In this document: in pieces, positions 35,666 through 41,784 of the stretch
Position numbering within the stretch: the stretch's first letter is position 1
Layout: each line of letters begins with the position of its first letter
DNA from: Nocardiopsis endophytica
GTDB lineage: Bacteria; Actinomycetota; Actinomycetes; Streptosporangiales; Streptosporangiaceae
Direction of reading: 5' to 3'
DNA: 41,784 bases
Assembly (NCBI RefSeq): GCF_027706725.1
Contig: NZ_JAQFWQ010000062.1
Span: forward strand, 1-41,784
Made by a program: the position numbers and the translations under genes
The notes under the pieces: generated by a model
The model's database searches: none
Seen by the model: only the letters and a program-made list of their open reading frames with translations
Told to the model about the DNA's origin: nothing

Positions 35666-35671
35666 ATTATC
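35666..35671 (-). promoter_or_regulatory. -10 box of the riboswitch-gcvP transcript
   Basis: GATAAT on the minus strand matches TATAAT at 5 of 6 positions and lies about 35 bases before the aptamer. It implies a leader of about 240 bases. No clear -35 box is seen. The rest of the interval to the MerR stop (35672-35910) shows nothing else. Confidence 0.4.
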
Positions 35672-35910
35672 CACCGATCCGCCGGATTCGCACGATTCCG
35701 CGCCGCGGAGGATCACCTCGGTCCCGGTCCGGCGCGCCTGTGCGCCGACCGCCCCCGAGGGCGGTGGATACCCGACCGTACTCGATGCCGCGCGGCCGTG
35801 CGCATCCGGGCCCCGCGCCGCGCGGGGCCGAACGACGTGCCGGGACGTGCTGGTCGGGGCGGATGCGGCTGCGGATGCGGCTGAGGGGCGCCCGCGGCGG
35901 GACCCGCCGC

Positions 35911-36519
35911 TCAGCCCGTCTTGCGCTCGCGGCGCCGACGGGCGAGCTCGTCCCCGGGGTGCGGCTCGTCCGGCAGCGGCTCGGCCAGCCGCTCGCCCGG
36001 CAGCTGCCCCAGCGCGCCCTCCAGCTCGCGCCAGACCCGCCCCAGGGCGATGCCGAACATGCCCTGGCCTCCCTGCATCAGCTCGACGACCTCGCTCGGT
36101 GAAGTGCACTCATAGACGCTCACGCCGTCGCTCATCAGGGTGATGTGCGGAAGGTCGGATGTATCGCGCCCGCGCAGGTGCTCGACGGCGGTGCGGATCT
36201 GCTGCAGGGAGATGCCGGTGTCCAGCAGGCGTTTGACCACCTTGAGCAGCAGGACGTCCCGAAAGCTGTACAGAGGGATCTCGCCCGTCCCGGGCTCGGG
36301 GCGGACGCTCGGCCCGACCAGGCGGGTGCGCGCCCAGAAGTCGAGCTGGCGGTAGGTGACCCCTGCCGCAGCACACGCCGTTGGGCCGCGATACCCGACG
36401 TCCATAGGCAGCGCCACCACGTCCTCTTCACACAGCAGGCCCTGCTCCCCCGCTCGCCGTATCGCCATCGCCGATCGCCCGGAGACGGAGGCCTGATGAT
36501 TGCCGCTCGTAACCGCCAC
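35911..36519 (-). CDS. MerR-family regulator, Rv1830 type
   Basis: A 202-residue regulator of the actinobacterial Rv1830 group, usually found just before gcvP and near ftsR. After a variable N-terminus (1-40) comes DVGYRGPTACAAAGVTYRQLDFWARTRLV, the MerR winged helix. YSFRDVLLLKVVKRLLDTGISLQQIRTAVEHL follows, then ITLMSDGVSVYECTSPSEVVELMQGGQGMFGIA. No metal-binding cysteine pattern is present. The GTG at 36519 has GGAGG 7 bases upstream. The gene order MerR then gcvP is conserved with M. tuberculosis Rv1830-Rv1832. The usual companion genes ftsR and the DUF151 gene are absent on the upstream side. Confidence 0.88.
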   Translation of the reverse strand: MAVTSGNHQASVSGRSAMAIRRAGEQGLLCEEDVVALPMDVGYRGPTACAAAGVTYRQLDFWARTRLVGPSVRPEPGTGEIPLYSFRDVLLLKVVKRLLDTGISLQQIRTAVEHLRGRDTSDLPHITLMSDGVSVYECTSPSEVVELMQGGQGMFGIALGRVWRELEGALGQLPGERLAEPLPDEPHPGDELARRRRERKTG

Positions 36520-36976
36520 GCCGAAACCTCCGGCTCCTCAGCCCACGGCGGGTCGACAGGGGGTTGCGAAGGGTACGCCGCGGGTGTTTCGACATTGAAG
36601 GTAAGCCGGTGCGCCAGAGAGCGTCAACGACACTCATCGGCGCGTCGCGGAACCTTTCGACGACCTTCCGGGGCCCCGCGACACGATGTTCGTTTCCGCA
36701 GCTCACCACGATGATAAAGGGCGCGCGCCGAAGTCGGCCGACGACACGCCACCGGGCGCCGCCCGCACGGGTGCGCGTTCCCGGCGCCCCAAGGGCCCGG
36801 TGACCCGCTGTGACATGCGACACCGCCCGGTGCCGGTGCCGTGGTCACGGGTGCCTTCACGCTCCGCGAAGACGGCCGTCTGCGGCCACCGGGGCTCGGC
36901 ACCGGACGCGCGCGGGGACGAACGGGGGTGACACGCTCCCCGGGGCCGCCGGCCCCCGACGCCCCGAAAGGACCGG
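36520..36976. other. Gene-free interval, MerR gene / DUF457 gene
   Basis: This 457-bp interval holds a possible -10 box for the MerR gene (TACCCT, 36570-36575, minus). The rest contains GC-rich short inverted repeats but no credible gene, terminator or long repeat. Confidence 0.5.
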
Positions 36977-37027
36977 ATGCCCTCCCTCTCCCCCGCCCGC
37001 GCCGCCGTGCCCGGGGCCGCCCGGTGA
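36977..37027 (+). CDS. Candidate 16-residue leader peptide overlapping the DUF457 gene
   Basis: ATG 36977 follows GAAAGGA by 4 bases and opens a 16-codon frame (MPSLSPARAAVPGAAR). Its TGA shares a base with the next start codon (TGATG). All third positions are G or C. The main gene lacks its own good ribosome-binding site, so termination and re-initiation could drive it. A chance ORF cannot be excluded at this length. Confidence 0.4.
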   Translation: MPSLSPARAAVPGAAR

Positions 37028-37785
37028 TGGCCCCCTCCCACGCGGCCACCGGCGCCCTCGCCGGGGTCGCCGCGACGGCCGCGACCGCGGCCGCGTTCGG
37101 CTGGCCCGCCGGATTCGCCGACCTGGCGGCCGCCGCCGGGATCGGCGCGGGGGCCGCGCTCCTCCCCGACCTGGACCACCCGCGCTCGACGGCGTCCCGC
37201 TCCCTGGGCCCGCTCACCGGGCTGCTCTCGCGCGGCGCGCAGGCCCTCTCGGCCTCGGTGTACCGGGCCACCCGCACGCCCCGCGACGCGCGGGGGGACG
37301 GGCGCCACCGGTACCTCCTGCACACGCCGGTGTTCGCGCTCGCGGCCGGCGCCGCCGTCGGGGCGGCGAGCACCGCGTGGCTCCCCGCCCTGGCCGCGTT
37401 CGTCTGGTTCGCCCTGGCCCTGGCCCTGCGGGGGCTGGGCCGGGCGCTGCCGAAGGGCCCGGTCCGCCGCGGGCTCTCCGCCGGGCCGACCGCGTTCGCG
37501 GCCGCCGGGCTGGCGACGGTGCTGCTGGTGTGGGGCGGGGTGAGCACCGGGCCGCACGTCGGGGCGGCGCTCGCGCTGGGCATGGTGGTGCACGACCTCG
37601 GCGACGCGCTCACCCGCAGCGCCGTTCCGCTGGCCTGGCCGGTGCGGGTGCGCGGCCGGCGGTGGGCGATGGTGGGCGCGCCCCGGGGGATGCGCTTCGC
37701 CACGGGCGACCGGGCCGAGCACGTCATCCGGTGGGCGTGCCTGCTCGCGGCCCCGGCGCTCGGCGCCGCCCACCTGGCGCTGTGA
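37027..37785 (+). CDS. Membrane-bound metal-dependent hydrolase family protein (DUF457/YdjM-like)
   Basis: A 252-residue membrane protein. It begins MAPSHAATGALAG, with the conserved SH. LLPDLDHPRSTASR (Asp and His), RHRYLLHTPVFALA and MVVHDLGDALTRSAVPLAWP follow, the scattered His and Asp pattern of the DUF457/YdjM family. Several hydrophobic helices lie between these motifs. Family members are annotated as metal-dependent hydrolases, but the activity is little characterised. The ATG at 37027 overlaps the stop of a 16-codon upstream ORF; GTG 37024 is an alternative. It stands apart from neighbouring genes. Confidence 0.78.
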   Translation: MAPSHAATGALAGVAATAATAAAFGWPAGFADLAAAAGIGAGAALLPDLDHPRSTASRSLGPLTGLLSRGAQALSASVYRATRTPRDARGDGRHRYLLHTPVFALAAGAAVGAASTAWLPALAAFVWFALALALRGLGRALPKGPVRRGLSAGPTAFAAAGLATVLLVWGGVSTGPHVGAALALGMVVHDLGDALTRSAVPLAWPVRVRGRRWAMVGAPRGMRFATGDRAEHVIRWACLLAAPALGAAHLAL

Positions 37786-38288
37786 CCTCACTGTCCGACG
37801 GCGGGGGACGCGGCGCGTGCGTGCCCGCGCCCTCCGGGCTCGGCGGTGCGCGGCCGGTCGGCCGGGGGTCGGATGCGCTGAGGCATCGGGGTCCTCTCAT
37901 CCGGGGGTAGGGGATGCTCCGCCGACAGGACGCGCAGGCCCGCCTGAGGGTTTGCGTGACCGCCTGAACGGGCGCACGCGCAATCGCCCACGAGCGCGCG
38001 CGTGACCATGCGGAGGGCGGCAGCCTACGGCACTTCACCCGTCTGCCGCCTGTGAAATACCCGCAAAGAGGGCTCAAACGGAGGGCGCTCCCGCGTGCGA
38101 GGCGGTTCGTGGAACGGTTATCTGAGGGCGGAACGGTTACTTGGGGAAGGCGTCCGCGACGGATCCGCGCATCCGCGGTGTCAGCGGATCGGCGGATGAG
38201 CGGGCCCGACACGCACGAGGGCCGGTGGGCCGCGTGGGAGGCCGCACCGAGGACGACGGCGACGACCAGGACGAGACCGGGAGGCGTG
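37786..38288. other. Gene-free interval before the PrsW operon
   Basis: This 503-bp interval contains the direct repeat and ECF-like promoter at 38112-38155. Reading frame continues upstream of the 32-codon ORF to ATG 38196 and ATG 38052, but without ribosome-binding sites. Confidence 0.5.
38112..38155 (+). promoter_or_regulatory. Direct repeat and ECF-sigma-like promoter upstream of the PrsW operon
   Basis: GGAACGGTTA occurs twice (38112-38121 and 38131-38140) at a 19-bp period. The second GGAAC is followed by 16 bases and CGTC (38152-38155), the layout of ECF sigma-factor promoters (GGAAC, 16-17 bases, CGTC/CGTT). The first copy could be a second binding half-site. Confidence 0.4.
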
Positions 38289-38387
38289 ATGGCGGATGGC
38301 GTCCGCTGGGCCGGGGGAACGCCCTCCGGCCGCGACCGCCTTCGGCGGGCATCGTCCGGCCGCCCGCCGGAGGGCGGCGTCCGATGA
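38289..38387 (+). CDS. Small ORF, 32 residues, coupled to the downstream membrane protein gene
   Basis: ATG 38289 has GGGAGG 4 bases upstream and encodes a basic, Arg/Gly-rich peptide (MADGVRWAGGTPSGRDRL...). Its TGA overlaps the next ATG (ATGA). Most third positions (28 of 32 by hand count) are G or C, as in real genes here. Either a short peptide is made or the ORF serves only to couple translation. No family recognised. Confidence 0.45.
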   Translation: MADGVRWAGGTPSGRDRLRRASSGRPPEGGVR

Positions 38388-38983
38388 GCCCCTACGCCGC
38401 GTATCCCCGCGGCGCGCGCGATCCCGGGTGGGCGCCGCTCGGCGCGGCCGCGGCCGCGATCGCCCTCCCCCTGCTCGCATGGCCGCTCGCCGGGACGCTC
38501 CTCCCCGACTCCTCGTCGGTGCCCTCCGACCGCCCGGTGGTCCTCGGCGAGTCGGAGGACTACGAGGCCACGGCCCGGTTCGAGCGCGGCTGGTCCCAGC
38601 TCCCCGCCGAGAGCACCGAGGGCGAGCTGCTCGTCTACCGCCGCGGCCGCGTCCTGCTCCAGATCCGGATCGTGCGGCCGCCGCCCGACGCCCCCGAGGA
38701 CGCGCGGGACCTGTGGAAGGGCCTCGAACGCATCACGCGCGCGACCGAACCGTCGGCGCGGTTCGGCGAGCCCTCCGAGATGACCGCGGACGAGGGCGCC
38801 CAAGGGCTCAAGGGCCCGGTGGAGGGAGACACCGTATCGGGCAAGGCCGCGGTGTTCCCCTCCCCCGGCGGCGGGTTCGCCGTGGAGTTCACGGCAACGG
38901 CCGACCCGTACGCCGCCGTGCACGACGTCCAGGCCGCAGACCACGTCATGGGATCGGTCGCGTTCTCAGAGGAGGACGGATGA
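38384..38983 (+). CDS. Hypothetical membrane-anchored protein upstream of PrsW
   Basis: A 199-residue protein of no recognised family. The N-terminus carries one membrane helix (APLGAAAAAIALPLLAWPLAG, about 18-38). A soluble domain follows, predicted outside the cell, with alternating strands (EDYEATARFERGWSQLP, ELLVYRRGRVLLQIRIV, GGFAVEFTATADP) and no cysteines or obvious catalytic motif. It overlaps the small ORFs on either side by 4 bases, so all are coupled. Its single-pass topology and tight linkage to an intramembrane protease make it a candidate substrate or partner of PrsW (inference). Confidence 0.72.
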   Translation: MSPYAAYPRGARDPGWAPLGAAAAAIALPLLAWPLAGTLLPDSSSVPSDRPVVLGESEDYEATARFERGWSQLPAESTEGELLVYRRGRVLLQIRIVRPPPDAPEDARDLWKGLERITRATEPSARFGEPSEMTADEGAQGLKGPVEGDTVSGKAAVFPSPGGGFAVEFTATADPYAAVHDVQAADHVMGSVAFSEEDG

Positions 38984-39093
38984 ACCGGCACCGCCCGGGA
39001 CCGCCGCCGGCCCGCCGCCCCGGGCATGCGGCACCGCTTCCGTCCCGGTGGCGCACGGCCCCAGGGGAGGGGCGGCGAGAGGAGGAGCGATGA
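38980..39093 (+). CDS. Small ORF, 37 residues, between the membrane protein and PrsW genes
   Basis: ATG 38980 has a near-perfect GGAGG 4 bases upstream. It overlaps the preceding stop (ATGA), and its own TGA overlaps the prsW-like ATG at 39090 (ATGA). The peptide is Pro/Arg-rich with an acidic and basic end (EGRREEER). GC at third positions is high (30 of 37 by hand count). No membrane segment or family likeness. The double overlap and strong ribosome-binding site argue that it is translated. Confidence 0.55.
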   Translation: MNRHRPGPPPARRPGHAAPLPSRWRTAPGEGRREEER

Positions 39094-40208
39094 GCCCGAG
39101 CTCCATCACGGCCGCCCGCGGCCCGCGCCTCGCGGCGGCCGTCGTGTTCGTCGCGGGCTGCGCCCTGGGCGGCATGGCACTGGTGAAGGGGTTGGGCCTC
39201 ATGGTGGCCGCCTTCCCCACCGAAGCGCTGCTCGCGGCCGTCGTCCTGGCCGTGGTGTCCGCGGTGGGGGTGGCGGTGCTACTGCGCCTCAGACCGGTCC
39301 GCCCGCCCGACGGCGCCTCGGCGGCCGCGGCCGTGATGTGGGGCGGCGTCGCCGCGACCGGGTGCGCGCTGATCGCCAACGACGCCTTGAGCGGGATCTG
39401 GTCCAAGTCCGGCGGGACCGCCTTCGCGGCGCAGTGGGGCGCGGCGCTCACCGCGCCGGTCAACGAGGAGGCGGTCAAGACCGCCGGGGTGGTGCTCATC
39501 GCCGTCGCCCTGCCCTCGGCCCTGCGCGGACCGGTGGACGGCCTGTTCCTCGGCGCCCTGACGGGCCTGGGCTTCCAGACGGTCGAGAACGGGATCTACG
39601 CGCTCAACGCGGTCATGGAGGGCGGCGCCACCGCCGGGGCGTCGTCGGTGGTCCAGTCCCTGGTGCTGCGGGTCGGGGTGACCGGGCTCGGGACGCACTG
39701 GGCGATGACCGCGATCGCCGGGGCGGGTGTGGGGCTGCTCGCCGCGGCGCGGTGGCACCCGAACGCGCGGCGCGCGTGGGCGGCGGCGCTGGCCGTGGCC
39801 GCGGCGGTGGCGCTGCACGGGTTCTTCGACGCTCCCGTGCTGAACGGGACGCTGGTGGGCCTGGGCGCCAAGACGGCCGTGGTGTTCGTGAGCGTGGCGG
39901 CCGTGTACACGGTGGCGCGCCGCTCCTATGTGCGCAAGGTGCGCGGGGCGTTGGTGGTCGAGGGTGAGCGCGTGGGCCTTCAGCGCGCCGACGCGGTGGC
40001 GCTGTCGACCCGCCGGGGCCGTCGTAACGCGCTGCGGAGGGTTCCGGCGCCCGACCGCCCGGCGGCCGCGGAGCGGCAGAGGGGAATCCTCGCGGCGGCG
40101 GAGCTGAGGGCGATGGGCGGGCGCCCTGAGGAAGAGGAGTACGGCTCCCGGGAGGACGGCACCCCCGCGGAGGGGGCGGCGCCCTCCCCCGGAGCCGATC
40201 CGGGATGA
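39090..40208 (+). CDS. PrsW-family intramembrane protease
   Basis: A 372-residue polytopic membrane protein with about eight to nine hydrophobic segments up to residue 290. Diagnostic motifs of the PrsW glutamic-type family are present: NEEAVK (EExxK, 126-130), GFQTVENGIYAL (FxxxE, Phe162 and Glu166), THWAMTA and HGFFD (HxxxD, 243-247). In Bacillus PrsW makes the first cut in the anti-sigma factor RsiW. The polar C-terminus (300-372) is Arg- then Glu/Pro-rich and probably disordered. The ATG at 39090 follows GGAGGAG closely and overlaps the 37-codon ORF. It is the last gene of a four-ORF coupled operon that may have an ECF-type promoter. Confidence 0.88.
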   Translation: MSPSSITAARGPRLAAAVVFVAGCALGGMALVKGLGLMVAAFPTEALLAAVVLAVVSAVGVAVLLRLRPVRPPDGASAAAAVMWGGVAATGCALIANDALSGIWSKSGGTAFAAQWGAALTAPVNEEAVKTAGVVLIAVALPSALRGPVDGLFLGALTGLGFQTVENGIYALNAVMEGGATAGASSVVQSLVLRVGVTGLGTHWAMTAIAGAGVGLLAAARWHPNARRAWAAALAVAAAVALHGFFDAPVLNGTLVGLGAKTAVVFVSVAAVYTVARRSYVRKVRGALVVEGERVGLQRADAVALSTRRGRRNALRRVPAPDRPAAAERQRGILAAAELRAMGGRPEEEEYGSREDGTPAEGAAPSPGADPG

Positions 40209-40230
40209 CGGCGACAGCGGGCGCACGACC

Positions 40231-40247
40231 GCCCGCCAAGGGCGGGC
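40231..40247 (+). terminator. Terminator of the PrsW operon
   Basis: GCCCGCC, three bases and then GGCGGGC (perfect 7-bp stem) lie 22 bases after the PrsW stop, between convergent genes. Confidence 0.55.
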
Positions 40248-40317
40248 CGCTCCCCCGTTCACTCGTCAGACGGCGGACTCCCCCAGCCCGGAGACGCGGT
40301 CGTGCAGGCCCCTCCCC

Positions 40318-41169
40318 TCATGACTCCCCTGAGGAGCCTGTCCCGCCCGAGCCCCCGGCCCCCTGCCGGTGGCACCGGTCCAGGAACGAGCCGATGACCG
40401 AGGCGAACCGCTCCGGTTCCTCCTCGTACAGCCAGTGGCCGCAGCCGGGGAACTCCACCGTCTCGACGCCGGGACGCGCGTTGCGCATGCGCTCGGCCTC
40501 GTCCGCCGAGAGCATGAAGCTGTCGCCGCCCCGCAGCAGGAGTGCGGCCTGCTCCGTCGCCTTCCAGGCGGCCATGTGGTCACCGATCAGCGCGCGCTGG
40601 GACTCCATCAGGTCGCCGCGGTCGAACAGCAGGCCCCACCCGTCGTCGAACTCCGCGGCGCTCTGCATGAAGAACCAGGAGGGTACACCGCGCGCTTCGA
40701 TGGCCTGGGCCAGAGCCTCGCGGGTGGGAGCGCGGCGGGGCCAGTCGGAGACGTCGAGCACCGGTTCGACGTCGGGGCGCTCGTTGACCGTGCCGATGTC
40801 CACGACCACCAGCGCCCGCACCAGCTCGGGGAAACGCGCCGCCAGGCGGTAGGCGACGATGCCGCCCATCGAGTGCCCGATGACGGCGACGGCACCGGTG
40901 CCGAGCCGTTCGATCAGCTCCGCGGCGTCGTGCACGTACTCGTCAGGGGTCAACGGGGGCCCACCCTCGGAGCGGCCGTGTGCGCGCTGGTCGGGCGCGA
41001 CGACACGGAAACGCCCCTTCAGCGATTCGGCCAGCGGGGCGTAGACGGCCCCTCGGGAGAAGTGGCCGTGCAGTGCCAGGACGACGGGCCCGTCACCGCC
41101 CGAATCCAGGACCGCCAGCCGGCGACCGCGAACGGTCTGCAGGCTTTCGTCGAACACGCTCGGATTCAC
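40318..41169 (-). CDS. Alpha/beta hydrolase
   Basis: A 283-residue hydrolase of the alpha/beta-hydrolase superfamily. The oxyanion-hole loop LALHGHFSRG is followed by VVAPDQRAHGRSEGG, the nucleophile elbow VIGHSMGGIVAYRLA (Ser) and VVVDIGT. The catalytic His is in FPGCGHWLYEEEPERF. The cap region contains SWFFMQSAAEFDDGWGLLFDR. The substrate cannot be deduced; esterase, lactonase or haloperoxidase-like roles are all possible. The GTG at 41169 has AGGA 7 bases upstream; an ATG at 41193 is an alternative. The C-terminus is Gly/Ser-rich. It is convergent with the PrsW operon. Confidence 0.85.
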   Translation of the reverse strand: MNPSVFDESLQTVRGRRLAVLDSGGDGPVVLALHGHFSRGAVYAPLAESLKGRFRVVAPDQRAHGRSEGGPPLTPDEYVHDAAELIERLGTGAVAVIGHSMGGIVAYRLAARFPELVRALVVVDIGTVNERPDVEPVLDVSDWPRRAPTREALAQAIEARGVPSWFFMQSAAEFDDGWGLLFDRGDLMESQRALIGDHMAAWKATEQAALLLRGGDSFMLSADEAERMRNARPGVETVEFPGCGHWLYEEEPERFASVIGSFLDRCHRQGAGGSGGTGSSGES

Positions 41170-41292
41170 CGCGCCATCCTGCCGAGGCGCCATACCGGGC
41201 GCAACCGGTTTCGATCGCTCCGCCACCCATCAGGCGGGCGGACCACAGAGGGCCAAACCTCGCGCCCCGTCGCCGAACCCCCGCCCCCGCGT

Positions 41293-41356
41293 CGTTGATC
41301 TCGGGAAATGCGCCCCTGAAAGCGACCCGGAAGCGTCTTTTCTCCCGAGATCAGCG
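41293..41356 (+). repeat. 64-bp palindromic repeat, copy C (complete)
   Basis: Exactly the length of copy B (7176-7239, minus) and identical to it at 58 of 64 positions. The arms are CGTTGATCTCGGG and CCCGAGATCAGCG, and the asymmetric core CCCGGAAGCGTC is kept. It lies upstream of the alpha/beta hydrolase gene. Confidence 0.85.
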
Positions 41357-41711
41357 CCGAATACACATGCCTGTCCGCACGCTCTCCAAAAGCGGCCCCT
41401 CGAGTTTCGGGTCGTCGCTGTGCGGGTGGGCGGCTCGGCTGGTACCCCGCTCACGGGCCCCGCCTGGGCGTAGGGCCGACAGAGTGCGGCGTGGAGGGCG
41501 GCGACGACGGAGGTCAGCGGCCCTTGCGGCAGCGTTGACGATTGCACGGAGTGTGCGTGGTCGCCGTGAAGGGCAGCGACGGCGAGAGCAGGGCGGTTCC
41601 CGGGCCCTGCCTGCCGTCCAGCGGGCCCCTCGCGGTCCGGGTGGCGGCGCGACCGGGTGGGTACGTGGTCACCCGCGCTCGTGGCGGCCACCCGCCCGGT
41701 GCGCCCCTGCC

Positions 41712-41781
41712 CGGCGATGATCTCGACAGGAGTGCTGTCAAAACCGCCGGAATGGCAGCACATCCGTCGAGATCATCGCCG
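41712..41781. repeat. 70-bp near-perfect palindrome
   Basis: Two 29-base arms beginning CGGCGATGATCTCGAC pair almost completely around the 12-base centre aaaccgccggaa. The arm tip shares TGATCTCG with the 64-bp repeat family, but the core differs. It could be a related repeat, or a terminator of a gene beyond the window. Confidence 0.75.
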
Positions 41782-41784
41782 AGG

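Larger units (their letters stand above)
41170..41784. other. Gene-free right end of the window
   Basis: This 615-bp tail contains repeat copy C and the 70-bp palindrome. The sequence between them (41357-41711) has an open minus-strand frame, but no ribosome-binding site, family likeness or plausible composition, so no gene is called. Confidence 0.55.

Noticed and set aside
41230-41763. A 177-codon minus-strand frame in the right-end region
   Set aside because: It crosses both palindromic repeats, lacks a ribosome-binding site and shows no family likeness, so it is treated as non-coding.

Overview
High-GC actinobacterial DNA with GC-rich third codon positions. Gene content and order suggest a Streptosporangiales-type actinomycete, most plausibly Nocardiopsis or a relative (inference; no rRNA or species marker is present). 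The left third is the Pup-proteasome region. Reading leftward on the minus strand it holds arc (12300-10540), dop, pup, prcB, prcA, pafA and a tandem-FKBP lipoprotein. Two metabolic genes that do not belong to the pathway, a metallo-beta-lactamase-fold alkylsulfatase and a PEP mutase/isocitrate lyase-family enzyme, sit between arc and dop. trmI, an M50 protease and a RecB-family nuclease lie on the arc side, as in the mycobacterial locus (Rv2119, trmI Rv2118c, mpa Rv2115c, dop, pup, prcB, prcA). Together these genes attach Pup to lysines (PafA), prepare or remove Pup (Dop), unfold the substrate (ARC) and degrade it (PrcAB).

The middle (13.7-31.6 kb) is a mosaic of short transcription units. 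In order these are polyphosphate glucokinase; a small unknown protein divergent from an XRE-TPR regulator that is followed by a SLOG-like protein; the M50-CBS protease and RecB nuclease, back to back; a histidine kinase whose likely partner response regulator lies 3.6 kb away beyond a MacB/FtsX-type ABC transporter; a ThrE-type exporter; endonuclease V; an APH-fold kinase; a DUF5999 protein with a hairpin-rich leader; a KANL3/Tex30-like hydrolase; an NTF2-like protein coupled to a MarR regulator under a perfect palindromic operator; and a TPR protein.

The right third holds a Uma2 nuclease of visibly lower GC, gcvP behind a glycine riboswitch, the Rv1830-type MerR regulator, a DUF457 membrane protein, and an operon ending in a PrsW-type intramembrane protease. 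In that operon two tiny ORFs (32 and 37 codons) are interleaved with a membrane-anchored protein through ATGA overlaps. The window ends with an alpha/beta hydrolase and a gene-free, repeat-bearing tail.

Two patterns cut across the window. First, three copies of a 64-bp near-palindrome (53-92 partial, 7176-7239, 41293-41356) and a related 70-bp palindrome (41712-41781) sit between genes. Two of the copies bracket the dop-to-FKBP block in opposite orientation. Second, many start codons have no ribosome-binding site but have a TANNNT box exactly 6-7 bases upstream, the geometry of leaderless transcripts.
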